Origin: Heliopora coerulea
Lineage: Eukaryota; Cnidaria; Anthozoa; Scleralcyonacea; Helioporidae
Reading direction: 5' to 3'
DNA: 64,000 bases
Assembly: GCA_030142905.1 (NCBI GenBank)
Contig: JASJOG010000135.1
Location: 124,001-188,000, forward strand
Shown: one piece after another, positions 12,133 to 21,769 of the stretch
Layout of the letters: every line of letters begins with the position of its first letter
How positions within the stretch are numbered: the first letter of the stretch is position 1
Translations under genes and position numbers: made by a program
The notes under the pieces: model-generated
The model's input: the letters and a program-made list of their open reading frames with translations, nothing else
Databases searched by the model: none
What the model was told of the DNA's origin: nothing

Positions 12133-12395
12133 AATGCCCAGCAGTGACATGTTTGAGGAAGTTGATCGTCCAGGTTAGTGTAGTCTTGAGAAAGACTGTT
12201 GGTTGAAGTGACTGACGTTTCGACAGCCTTAGCGGCGGTCATCTTGACTCTGAAGATGACCGCCGCTAAGGCTGTCGAAACGTCAGTCACTTCAACCAAC
12301 AGTCTTTCTCAAGACTACACTAACCTGGACGATCAACTTCCTCAAACATGTCACGATTCTCCCAGGTTCAAACCATTTACTTTAATGCCCAGCAG
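12133..12395. mobile_element. Palindromic PLE-type insertion with 101-bp perfect arms
   Basis: Inserted sequence 12145-12383 (239 bp) lies between 12-bp duplications AATGCCCAGCAG (12133-12144 and 12384-12395). Copy 2 has the 12-mer once and no insert (about 59980-59995). The arms are 12145-12245 and 12253-12353, 101 bp each, perfect reverse complements around the 7-bp spacer GACTCTG. A 30-bp extension (12354-12383) follows the right arm only. The short open frames across it, one per strand, simply mirror each other and are not genes. The hammerhead-like core begins inside the spacer. Confidence 0.88.
12250..12289 (+). ncRNA. Hammerhead-like core at the palindrome centre
   Basis: The order is CTGAAGA (12250-12256), one unpaired T, stem II GACCGCC/GGCTGTC with a 5-nt loop and one mismatch, GAAAC, then loop GTCA, GT and C. 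The last part can form a minimal 2-bp stem III (AC/GT) ahead of a GTC cleavage triplet, as in type I hammerheads. Stem I is not convincing, and the extra T between core and stem II departs from the canonical fold. The palindrome gives most of the same motif on the minus strand. Confidence 0.5.
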
Positions 12396-12444
12396 ATTGT
12401 GCGAAGTATCGCCATATGTAAACATTAACAATTGCTTAAACAAA

Positions 12445-13200
12445 GAAGGCTAGAAGAGTTTAAAACATATTTATTGACTAACGTTTCGTCGCTACAAGCA
12501 ACATCATCAGAGTGGAGATCAGGGATTACAACGAGATATATTTATATTACACAAACAGTATCGAATGACAATTAAGATGATATATTTACAACAGTAACAG
12601 AAATTGACGGGAGACAGCAGTAAGGTGATACCGGAAAAGGGAAAGAGGCATAGAACCAATATTCCCGTTAAAAATGGGTTTTAATTTATTAATTAGAAGA
12701 CTTTCTTTAAGGAGTAGTTCAGAAGCAGAAGGCGACGAGGATAATATTTTGAATTCGGAAAAAGAAATGGGATGGCCGGTTTCAATGTGGTGGGAAAGGA
12801 TACTAGTGGGAGAGGGATTAACTCTTCTGTTACCTGTCAAGGGTGAGATCCCCATATGATCTGAAATGCGTGTGTGTAACTGTCGGCTAGTTTGGCCAAC
12901 ATACAATGCCTTACAGCATTGACACGTAAATAAATACACCACATGCGATTTCAGGCCATCAGGGATCCTGTCCTTGACAGTGAAAAAAGAGCCAAGGCGA
13001 ACGGAAGGGCGAAAGACGAAGCGTAATGAAACTTGAGGAAAGGCGGACGATAACAGTTTGATGAGTTGAGTGCGAATTTGAAGACCATGTGAACCAGTAT
13101 ACGGTAGAGAAAAATAAATTAAAAACTTAGGAGCAATAGAAATCTTGGGAGCGGACGTAAAGGATTTATCTAAAAATGAACTTACACATTTGTCAAACAA
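12445..13200 (-). pseudogene. Penelope-like element A, 3' part with GIY-YIG (split by insertion)
   Basis: This is the downstream half of a PLE whose upstream half is at 15950-16500. The minus-strand frame ending at 12586 encodes a linker, then a GIY-YIG endonuclease with VVYLFTCQCCKALYVGQTSR (a CxxC just before the YVG of the motif), and a C-terminal LLLKESLLINKLKP segment with the usual glutamate. The frame start at 13263 is chimeric: its first residues come from the inserted PLE-B end. PLEs copy RNA into DNA at target sites using the reverse transcriptase, with GIY-YIG as the nicking enzyme. A 3' hammerhead-like motif follows at 12476-12510. The uninterrupted copy is at 60050-61335. Confidence 0.85.
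12476..12510 (-). ncRNA. Hammerhead-like motif at PLE-A 3' end
   Basis: On the minus strand the order is CTGATGA, an unpaired T, stem II GTTGC/GCGAC with loop TTGTA, GAAAC, loop GTTA, GT and C. Stem III would be AC/GT with a 4-nt loop, and the cleavage triplet would be GTC. Stem I is weak. The copy 2 counterpart is 60073-60107. Confidence 0.5.
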
Positions 13201-13314
13201 ATAACCACGGCAAGCAGACAACTTAAGAAAATACAAAATAAAACAAATTCCGAAAATAGACATCTTGTGTTCTTGATATTCAAGTTAAAAAACAAGAGTG
13301 TACAGACAGAGTCG

Positions 13315-13349
13315 GTGATATTTCGTCTTTATTCCAAAGACATTGTCAA
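13315..13349 (-). ncRNA. Hammerhead-like remnant in PLE-B end
   Basis: On the minus strand TTGACAA, an extra T, stem II GTCTTT/AAAGAC with a 5-nt loop, and GAAATATCAC appear. This is the same layout as at 8821 and 19870, but the conserved CTGANGA is eroded to TTGACAA. Stem II is fully paired. The mirrored copy on the plus strand lies at about 15833-15867. Confidence 0.4.
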
Positions 13350-13457
13350 ACCAATGAGACTACAAGCAAGCGGTGATCTATATGTATAGCTATTTACAGA
13401 CGCAGCGGAAGTATACAATTACAGGATGGTGTAAGCCAATGTGATGGTCTAATGGCT

Positions 13458-14588
13458 CTAGAACAATGACAGTTTTTTACAAGCTTTAAGACCACTGTTG
13501 AGTTGTGGCATATTACGTTTTATCAATAGTGATTCTAGGATAAGGAGTTGATTAGGATTGTTATTATTACAACGATATAAGATTTTAGTATTAGTTGGAA
13601 TTAGATTACAAGGATTGCAAAGTAAGTCAGTGAAGTCCTCCTCAGATTCAATGTCAGGAAATGATGAAAGGCGAGAGATGAAGTTTGCGTCTGGACAGTC
13701 TAGGAGATGTTGAGATATGGCACTAGAGTTATTGTAATTGGTAGCGTGCTGTGTTAGTCGAGATTGTAGGTTACGTTCAGTTTTGCCTATGTACGTTTGG
13801 CCACAGCCAGGACATTTAAATTCATAAACAACGTTAGCTTTAGAAAGTTCCGGAATTTTATCCTTTCTGGGACAGAAAAATGACGTTTTCTTGGTTTGAT
13901 AAATCACGATTGGTTTAATGGGAATTTTCAAACTGCGACGGATTTTGCGAATGACGTTGAAAACTAGATTTTCACCTTGTTTTCCAAGATATGGTATTCT
14001 GAAATAAATTTTTGGCGAATCATTGTCGGCAATATGTTCCGTTGAATTAGTGTTAGATATAACCTTGTTTTTGAGTTTGTGAATCAAAAAGTTCCGGACT
14101 TTTAGAGGAAAACCGTTCCATGACATAAAAGATTTTAACGTACGAACTTGGTTATCAAATAATGTTTGATTAGAGCAGATCTTAAACGCGCGAAAGAATA
14201 AAGAGTTTATCCAAGTGGTTTTGCGGTTGAAAGGTTCAAAACTAGAAAAATGCGTGTACTGGCCTGTGTGAGTTGTTTTTCGGAAAATATCAAGGCCGTC
14301 ATCGGTAATCTTGAGATCGAGAAAGTGAACATGTGAGTCAGAAAAATCGTCAAACGTAAATTTAAGATTTTTATCAAAACTGTTAAATTTTGAAAGAACA
14401 TGAGGAATATCCGAAGGCCGGATGAGAACCAAGGTGTCATCGACATAACGACGATAAAACTTAATGACACCTGAATTAATCAGATCTGAAACAATGACAT
14501 TTTCAAATTCGGTGAGAATTATGTTTGCTAGAACCGGTCCTAGCGAAGACCCCATAGAAACGCCATCGAGTTGTTCATACATTTTCAT
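13458..14588 (-). pseudogene. PLE-B reverse transcriptase (partial) plus GIY-YIG, left partner
   Basis: A 376-codon frame begins in the palindrome spacer and lacks the N-terminal reverse transcriptase motifs. It starts at the YEQLDGVSMGSSLGP motif and continues with the catalytic box FYRRYVDDTLVL (about residues 45-56). It then has a basic linker and a GIY-YIG nuclease (VVYEFKCPGCGQTYIGKTER, about residues 250-270, with a CxxC insertion typical of PLEs), ending with LILESLLIKRNMPQLNSG. The catalytic aspartates and the GIY-YIG residues are present. It cannot be a full polymerase because fingers and early palm are missing. Its start methionine is only the first one available, not a natural start. 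Confidence 0.85.
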
Positions 14589-14626
14589 GCAATGGAACTC
14601 TGTATGAACAACTCGATGGCGTTTCT

Positions 14627-15724
14627 ATGGGGTCTTCGCTAGGACCGGTTCTAGCAAACATAATTCTCACCGAATTTGAAAATGTCATTGTTTCAGATCT
14701 GATTAATTCAGGTGTCATTAAGTTTTATCGTCGTTATGTCGATGACACCTTGGTTCTCATCCGGCCTTCGGATATTCCTCATGTTCTTTCAAAATTTAAC
14801 AGTTTTGATAAAAATCTTAAATTTACGTTTGACGATTTTTCTGACTCACATGTTCACTTTCTCGATCTCAAGATTACCGATGACGGCCTTGATATTTTCC
14901 GAAAAACAACTCACACAGGCCAGTACACGCATTTTTCTAGTTTTGAACCTTTCAACCGCAAAACCACTTGGATAAACTCTTTATTCTTTCGCGCGTTTAA
15001 GATCTGCTCTAATCAAACATTATTTGATAACCAAGTTCGTACGTTAAAATCTTTTATGTCATGGAACGGTTTTCCTCTAAAAGTCCGGAACTTTTTGATT
15101 CACAAACTCAAAAACAAGGTTATATCTAACACTAATTCAACGGAACATATTGCCGACAATGATTCGCCAAAAATTTATTTCAGAATACCATATCTTGGAA
15201 AACAAGGTGAAAATCTAGTTTTCAACGTCATTCGCAAAATCCGTCGCAGTTTGAAAATTCCCATTAAACCAATCGTGATTTATCAAACCAAGAAAACGTC
15301 ATTTTTCTGTCCCAGAAAGGATAAAATTCCGGAACTTTCTAAAGCTAACGTTGTTTATGAATTTAAATGTCCTGGCTGTGGCCAAACGTACATAGGCAAA
15401 ACTGAACGTAACCTACAATCTCGACTAACACAGCACGCTACCAATTACAATAACTCTAGTGCCATATCTCAACATCTCCTAGACTGTCCAGACGCAAACT
15501 TCATCTCTCGCCTTTCATCATTTCCTGACATTGAATCTGAGGAGGACTTCACTGACTTACTTTGCAATCCTTGTAATCTAATTCCAACTAATACTAAAAT
15601 CTTATATCGTTGTAATAATAACAATCCTAATCAACTCCTTATCCTAGAATCACTATTGATAAAACGTAATATGCCACAACTCAACAGTGGTCTTAAAGCT
15701 TGTAAAAAACTGTCATTGTTCTAG
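14627..15724 (+). pseudogene. PLE-B reverse transcriptase (partial) plus GIY-YIG, right partner
   Basis: This is the mirror copy of the frame at 13458-14588, and its 365 residues are identical. The open frame extends upstream of the first ATG into the spacer, where the residues differ (GTLYEQ against KMYEQ). The homology therefore stops exactly at the arm edge. The same domain order holds: end of the reverse transcriptase with YRRYVDD, linker, and GIY-YIG nuclease. With no mutation between the partners, either the insertion is very young or the arms are kept identical by conversion. Confidence 0.85.
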
Positions 15725-15949
15725 AGCCATTAGACCATCACATTGGCTTACACCATCCTGTAATTGTATACTTCCGCTGCGTCTGTAAATAGCTATACAT
15801 ATAGATCACCGCTTGCTTGTAGTCTCATTGGTTTGACAATGTCTTTGGAATAAAGACGAAATATCACCGACTCTGTCTGTACACTCTTGTTTTTTAACTT
15901 GAATATCAAGAACACAAGATGTCTATTTTCGGAATTTGTTTTATTTTGT

Positions 15950-16500
15950 ATTTGTCAAACAAGGTAGCTGGGAATTCATTTTTAATGAAAATTTGTTTGA
16001 GTTTCTGGAGTTCAGAGTGCAAGATGGAGTAACTGGAGCATAAATTAAAATATCGAAATAGAAGGGAAAAGATAAGGCCTTTTTTATAGCAGTCCGGAAT
16101 AAAACTATTAAGGTTAGTCAGTAAAACCGGTGTAAATGGATTTTCGGAATATACTGGTGGTGAAATTAATTTCAGAGCGGTTAATTTTGATGTCAAGGAA
16201 AGATAAGCTGTTGTTATTCTCGGTTTCGTGCGTAAATTTGATATTAGCGTGCTGTGAGTTTAGATAGTTAAGAAATAGTAGAATATGAGTAGAAGATCGA
16301 AATAGAAGGAAACAATCGTCAACATAACGTCGGTAGAAGATGGGTTTGAATTGTGAAGGACAGTTGTTAAGCCAGCTGGTTTTATAAAAGGAAAGAAAGA
16401 TATTGGCGAAGAGAAGTCCCAGAGGGGAACCCATAGCAACACCATCAACCTGTTCGTAAAGTTCGTTGTTGAAAAAGAAAAAGTTGTCCTTAACAGCTAA
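15950..16500 (-). pseudogene. Penelope-like element A, 5' part (reverse transcriptase)
   Basis: Two overlapping minus-strand frames (16114-16434 and 15906-16196) encode MGSPLGLLFANIF, then FYRRYVDDCFLLF, then a palm/thumb region, with a frameshift between them. The element is 5'-truncated at 16500, within the motif before YEQVDGVAMG, and the break joins directly to an ETS-domain exon. PLE-B separates this part from its GIY-YIG half at 12445-13200. Confidence 0.8.
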
Positions 16501-16651
16501 GCCACCTCATCAACGTTCTTAATCTGGAATATCTTGTGAGCTTTTTCAATCCACTTGATATCAATATTCAGCTCGTCACCAGCCAGCATCTCAAGTAGAA
16601 ACTCTCAGAGGTAGACAGTTTTTCGGGACGACAAATTACCGTCCAGCCCTA
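16501..16651 (-). pseudogene. ETS-domain exon fragment, truncated by PLE-A
   Basis: Read on the minus strand, a polypyrimidine tract and GCAG acceptor are followed by the start of an ETS DNA-binding domain: RKTVYL, EFLLEMLAGDE, KWIEKAHKIFQIKNVDEVA. In this copy the conserved tryptophan of LWEF is a TGA stop; copy 2 (61336-61486) keeps TGG. The domain stops at DEVA, where PLE-A begins, so the recognition helix (RAIRYYY-type) is missing. The phase of the acceptor matches the ETS exons at 32053-32315 and 44705-44958. It is a dead paralogue of those genes. Confidence 0.75.
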
Positions 16652-16659
16652 CTGCATTC

Positions 16660-17149
16660 TTTTAAAAAAGGAGAGGGAGATTACGATCAGTATTCATCTG
16701 GACATCACCAGTAAACTATGAGGAACTCGTGGCAAGTTCGACCAATTCATTAATCTGCCATCTTTATGTCATCCTTCATTCCATTTTCACCATCACTTAA
16801 TTCTTTGTTGTGCTTACTTGGTTCCGTAGATTAATTTAATAAGGAAATTGTTTTCTAAATATTTTTGGGACTAAATTTTGTTTTGTTTCTCAGACGTATC
16901 ATTAAAATAGGACTTTGTTGTCCCTGATAACATCATGACTGCCATATTAGCCCTGTATTTGGCACAAGTATCTGTATTGATCGTCCGTCTAACTACTTTT
17001 TACCTTGGCTCTTTTTTTTTAATCATGTTAATGGCAAATAAATCCACCTCATTAAACAATATTTCTCAGGTCTACAAATTGTCATCCACTTCATCAAATT
17101 AATCCACTGTATCACAAGGAACTTTTCCAAAGGTATCCATAAATACTTC
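16660..17149. other. No gene recognised
   Basis: This is AT-rich sequence upstream (minus strand) of the ETS exon fragment. It could be intron of the former ETS gene. No motif is seen. Confidence 0.5.
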
Positions 17150-17800
17150 ACCACTGAAAACTTTCATTCTTCTACTGCTATTCTACATGGTGATTTTTAT
17201 TATTGCGATATGCACCGACACCAGAACATTATTACGTACAGGGCAAAAAGCCAAATTGTCAGAGATGAATATTACAAATACATACTATTTTCATTCGCTG
17301 CCAGCACGTTTGAAAACATGTAATCGAGAAAAGTTCCACTTGCCGGTCTTGGCATTTGTTTAAAAAGCTGGCAATAATTCAAGTTGCCTAATCATTTGAA
17401 AAGGATTGAAATCGACAAGTGTGATCACGTCATTACTACACTTAAATATGTCCTTTCAATATTTGCTTCAAATTTAAGATCATGACATTTTGAGCATGCC
17501 TCAAAAGAGATAGAATGGATTTAAATCGATAAGTTTAGCACCAAATAGTCAAAAACTTTGTCGTTTCCAGATCGGTTCTTTTTTTAACATTTTGCTCTTC
17601 GTTGACAAAAACCATTACACCACCACCAGATCTTCATATCCTATCACGACGGTAAAATGCTAAATCCAGACAAAGTATACAAATAATTAGGAGTTTCTGG
17701 TTTAAAGATAGTTTCACTCAGAAATAGCAAATCGATTTGTGGTCTCTCAGGTTTTCTACGAAGGAACATCTTTACTCGATTGAGTTTCGTGGAAACTGGT
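17150..17800 (-). pseudogene. LINE (non-LTR retrotransposon) endonuclease remnant
   Basis: Minus-strand translation, with frameshifts and stops, gives RRKPERPQIDLLFLSE near 17770, then YRRDR, then SGGGVMVFVNEE near 17640, then GTFLDYMFSN near 17340 and LSDNLAFCPV near 17250. This order (DLLFLSET, YRRDR, GGGV, LSDN) is that of the apurinic-like endonuclease of CR1/L2-type LINEs. The reverse transcriptase is absent. The copy 2 counterpart is about 61984-62634. Confidence 0.65.
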
Positions 17801-17879
17801 GAACTCTAACCAATGAACACGACTATACAGTGAAACTATTTAAGTCTGCATTTCTTCCCTGATGTTTTTATGATTCTTA

Positions 17880-17910
17880 CTGACGAAGATTGAAGTTGTT
17901 TGATCGAAAC
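17880..17910 (+). ncRNA. Hammerhead-like core
   Basis: The order is CTGACGA, an extra A, stem II GATT/GATC with a 10-nt loop, then GAAAC. No good stem III or GUH site follows. It is probably the remnant of another PLE end. The copy 2 counterpart starts at 62715. Confidence 0.35.
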
Positions 17911-17959
17911 ACTTGAAGATATTTATAAACGTTTTCATTACGTTTTTACTAGTCAGTGG

Positions 17960-19780
17960 CAATAAGAAATCCATTCCAATCTTGAATGCGACTTAGGTAT
18001 TTTTCATCATATTACGATATCCTCACGAATATACGGATAATATTGATTGTGGGGTGACAGGTAGAGAAACGGAAAATGTCAGGAGAGATTATACATTTGA
18101 ATGGAGAAAGCGAGGATGCTTGAAAGTTAAGAGGTAATTTGTTTTCTTTCTTTGAAAGAGAACATGTGTGTTCCTAAGTCTTCTATTATTTGAGTCGCTA
18201 GTAATCGATCGCATCACGTTTGTTTTATACGAATAAAAGGAAGAATCTGATGGATATGCTTCATCCTTTTATTGTTATTTAACCTCAGGTAATTCGAACT
18301 CGTATGCCTCGAACATTCCAGAAAATCAAACTCTTGATTGCTTGAGGACAGCTTCCTAGTAATTCGTCCTTGGAAACGTCAACACATTGCTTGATGAGTA
18401 AAAATATCAGAGAACATTTTCAAAATCACTTCGTTGTTATAAATGTAAATCAAGGTAAAGTTTTGCTCATTAATGAAAATAAAGGTTTGTCCATCGAGTT
18501 TCATTGGATTGTAAGGACAACTTTCAACTCCAAAATTGTTGCAGTTGACACCCCTTGGCCATGTTTGCATTGTCAATCATGAACAGTTCTTCTAATTATA
18601 GATCAACAAATATCCAGTTAAGACATCGATATCCACATGTCGAGGCCTAAGATGTACTAGGAAGTGACATTCCAACCACATTGTGAGATTTAGTTATTGT
18701 AACTCCATCAGGGCGTTATGTTGGTTAAGTCATCTGAATGGTCGCATATCAAATGCAAAGAACGGTCTCTTGTCCACTCCCAAGTTGGACACCTCAACAC
18801 CTTTGCATGTTTTTCGATGGTCATGTTATGCAATGCATACATTAGGCATTATATGGCAGTGAGCATAGGAAACTTAAAAAAAATTGGAAAGCATATTCGG
18901 TTGGGTAACGCTGGGTCAACAAACTTACTTTGTTTGGGCTTAATTTTATTTCGGCAGTTTGGTAGCTTTTAGTAGTCGGTTACTTCGATTAACATACGAG
19001 TTCGGTCTCCAATTAATGGAAGGTTGACTCTTTGTGTCTTTATTGCAGTCTTTCATTGATTTTAGCCCTGATCTAAAGTATTGAGAGGTCAAATATGTCT
19101 TGCTAGTCCCAGCTGGCGTAAATGGGAACGCTTGATGACACATCAAATGAATCTTGTTCAATGAACCTGTTAATTTAAACAGTACGAAACAAGCACGTAG
19201 GATTGGTTAACTTTCGCGTTTCATACGAGACAGCGCGACGAAACGGAATACTTGACAACTTTGTCCGCAATTGCTTCAATGAATAGGCTTTAATTGTTTA
19301 AAAACTATTCCTATGACGTCAATTGATTTTCGAATGTGCCTCCTTTCTAATTTCCTGTTTTTATAAAAGCAAGAACCAGTCGATAACTTTAAAAAGTATA
19401 ACACAATGCATACTCAGAAAAATATTGACATTATAGAACAAAGATGACTGAAATAAAGTCGAATTATTACAACCTAATGGTAGTTTCATCTTGTAGTTAA
19501 CTCAGTTCTCGAGATTCAATTGTAAATATTTTTCGGAAGATGCTTTGTTTTATCTTGTCCTCTTGCAGTCCGCGCATGAGTAAGTTGCAAAAACAAAGTT
19601 GAGAAAGTTTATTGAAAAACCAATATGACAAGTCTCAAAGGTCTACTTTGCCCCAGGTATCCAAGAATTCAGCAAAGGCGGCATATTTGTGGGCGAAAAG
19701 GTTGCTTTAGGGTAAAAAAATCACATCGGGTTTATATGTCAATCATGTTCAGTGATCTTTTTATCACTAAAGTAATTTGA
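17960..19780. other. No gene recognised
   Basis: This is AT-rich non-coding sequence. The segmental duplication can be followed in it to 19166, where copy 2 runs out of the window. About 18735-18910 resembles about 6220-6400. The plus and minus frames at 18370-18582 are mutual shadows without a domain. Confidence 0.5.
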
Positions 19781-20064
19781 TTTAAATAACCAATATAAAA
19801 CACAACATAATCCGAAGATCAGCTTCTTGAGAAATCCAAGATATGGATTGAAACAAGACGAGAAATGAGTTTGTGATATTTCGATTTTATTACAAAATCA
19901 TCATCAGACTGACGATGATTTTGTAATAAAATCGAAATATCACAAACTCATTTCTCGTCTTGCTTCAATCCAAATCTTGGATTTCTCAAGATGCTGATCT
20001 TCGCATTATGTTTTGTTTTATATTTTTTCAAATTGTCGGCTGGTATAGGTTTTTAAATAACCAA
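19781..20064. mobile_element. Palindromic PLE-type insertion with 109-bp arms
   Basis: The insert 19794-20051 lies between 13-bp duplications TTTAAATAACCAA (19781-19793 and 20052-20064). The arms are 19794-19902 and 19914-20022, 109 bp each, differing at 5 positions, around an 11-bp spacer. The one-sided 29-bp extension (20023-20051) aligns with the extension of PLE-B (13201-13230, minus strand): both continue ATTTT, T/C-rich, then TTGTC and GC. The arm sequence is a PLE-B-like 3' end. At about 95% arm identity this is the oldest of the five palindromic insertions. Confidence 0.82.
19870..19907 (-). ncRNA. Hammerhead-like core at the palindrome centre
   Basis: On the minus strand CTGATGA (19901-19907), an extra T, stem II GATTTT/AAAATC with a 5-nt loop, and GAAATATCAC. 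The core straddles the arm/spacer boundary. Stem II shows compensatory change relative to 8821 (GACTTT/AAAGTC) and 13315 (GTCTTT/AAAGAC). Confidence 0.45.
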
Positions 20065-21769
20065 CTCCAGCATGTTGTTTATTCACCATATAGCACGCCA
20101 ATAAACAAAACGAGGATGTACAAACCAAAAATGCTTAAATAAGTGGTTAGAAGAACAGAATGTATCTGATCATCAAATTTGTTGCATTCCTACCTCATCA
20201 TTTTCTTCGTCAAATGAATTGGTTTAAGTCTATTTGAGGCAGTTCTACGCAGATTAGAAACGTCACCACACAGCACGAAACTATTTTACTTCCAAAGGAT
20301 ACGATCTGCCTTATCCTTGCTACTTAACTTGAATCATTGGCACAATCTCGCAGGATTTCAGTTCAACTAATCCTCAATGATTATGCGGTACGTGTGACCT
20401 AAGGACTATTTGCGCAGACAAAAGCAGCAGTATACTAACTTTAAAATTCATTCAAGTATTGTTAACGTGCAATTAAAGTGTATCAAAATGTTATTAATAG
20501 TGTTATTATCAATATTTTGTTTCGACAATATGAATGTGGCGCGCTAACCCTATATATATGTGACTGTGGAGTCATCGCAGAACAGACAAATCCGCGAAAG
20601 TTTGTGGAGCTCGAATGGTCAAACTATGTTTCTTAGACCTAGTGCCCAAAAACGTTTTTAAAGATATGAATTCAACGGTGGTTTGAGTATTGTCTGTCAA
20701 AATTTGGTTTATATCCATTTGGCAAACTGCAGAGGAAAGACTGAAAACAACCAAAGAAGAACAGGTCAACTGTAGTGCAGTAGAAAATATGTCATTTTAC
20801 CTCTGAAACAAAAAAAAAAAAAGGCAACTTTCGTCATACAGTTTTACTGCTGTAACAATTCATTGTTAAACAAAATGACCTGAACTGCAACAGAAACAGT
20901 CGACAGCAACATAAAAATTAACAGTTATAGTATGCGATTTTAAACATACAAAATTACACAAAACTTTTAATTTTTTTCCTGCATGCTTTATTTCTGTAAA
21001 CCCCCAAGCTATTACTCGCTGAAGAACGGAATTACATTTCAAAACTAAGGATAAACGTGTGACTCACGAATTGCGTGAGATCGTGAGATTTATTGTGAAA
21101 AATTACGAAATCAGTTTATATATTCCTATGGTATACACATTCTTAGTGATATAAATCTTCCTTGATTTATGACGATACCACAGCATTGGTGAAAACAATG
21201 TTAACGAACAATATTTCAGCCATCGGTAGCTTGCGTGTTAATATGTTTGTGAAAAACGTATTACAATAATTATCAGGTTAGGATAGGCCATATCTCTACG
21301 TATCCCCCCCTGCGTAGTTAATGGTAGGAAAACGCTGTAGCGTACTCTCCAATTTCAACCAAGTCTCTTGCTCATAGTCCTCAGTACTGACTGGGTTAGC
21401 TGATCACTCTCAATTTCATTGAAAACAGATATCAGTGCAGAGAATGCAGCAGTCCAGTCTTTCGGATTATTTTAGAACATAACGGGCTCAGTTGTCCTCA
21501 TCTGTTTTGATCAGTTGGTTTTGAAGTAAATGCTGGGTGACCATATGGAGTTTCCCCAAATTTATAAGAAAACTTTTTTCCTGGTATCTATGGCGAGAAA
21601 AATAAAGTTAAAAATGATAAAGTGAAACAAAACCTTTTCTTTGACAAAAGACAAATGTACGTACAAGAATTTGTGTACCAAATATTTAAACAACGGGCAG
21701 GAGTGCTTTATCGGATATAATAATCGCACAACACTTTATAATGTGGGCACACACACACATCGCTCTATG
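20065..21769. repeat. Non-coding; old duplicate of 7.9-9.6 kb
   Basis: About 20580-20890 resembles 7890-8110 (shared word CAATTCATTGTTAA), and 21297-21590 resembles 9390-9630. The order is kept, but the elements at 8176, 8733, 9043 and the GC patch are missing between them. A poly-A tract sits at about 20808-20821. No gene is recognised. Confidence 0.55.

Larger units (their letters stand above)
13188..15962. mobile_element. Head-to-head PLE-B pair, 1350-bp palindrome nested in PLE-A
   Basis: The insert 13201-15949 is flanked by 13-bp duplications ATTTGTCAAACAA (13188-13200 and 15950-15962). Copy 2 shows the empty site within PLE-A near 60787-60800. A 30-bp extension (13201-13230) precedes the left arm. 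The arms run 13231-14580 and 14602-15951, exactly 1350 bp each, and the right arm end overlaps the duplication by two bases. The spacer is 21 bp (14581-14601). The two encoded proteins are identical over 365 residues, so the arms are almost or fully identical. Both partners are cut within the reverse transcriptase at the same base. Confidence 0.93.
1..19166. repeat. Segmental duplication, copy 1
   Basis: This block aligns collinearly with 46120-64000. Position 1 matches 46120 and position 19166 matches 64000, the window end, so the true limits may lie outside. Copy 1 is longer by about 1.3 kb because it carries three insertions (1939-2340, 12145-12383, 13201-15949, each with one target-site duplication), while copy 2 carries two others (about 47607-49560 and 51250-51434). 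Mismatches are frequent in a sample near the left end (about 12 in 260 bases near position 400) and rare further in (almost none at 5400-5700). I cannot exclude that the copies are two haplotypes joined in tandem by assembly. Confidence 0.95.

Noticed and set aside
12199..12453. Open frames on both strands with the same start (MVEVTDVSTALAAVI)
   Set aside because: They are mirror translations of the two palindrome arms at 12145-12353 and continue into unrelated flanks.
14207..14975. Pair of identical 87-codon frames on opposite strands
   Set aside because: Off-frame shadows of the PLE-B coding region in each arm.
13188..15962. CRISPR-like or LTR interpretation of the large repeats
   Set aside because: The repeats are inverted, contain reverse transcriptase and GIY-YIG sequence and have 13-bp target duplications, so Penelope-like is the better fit.
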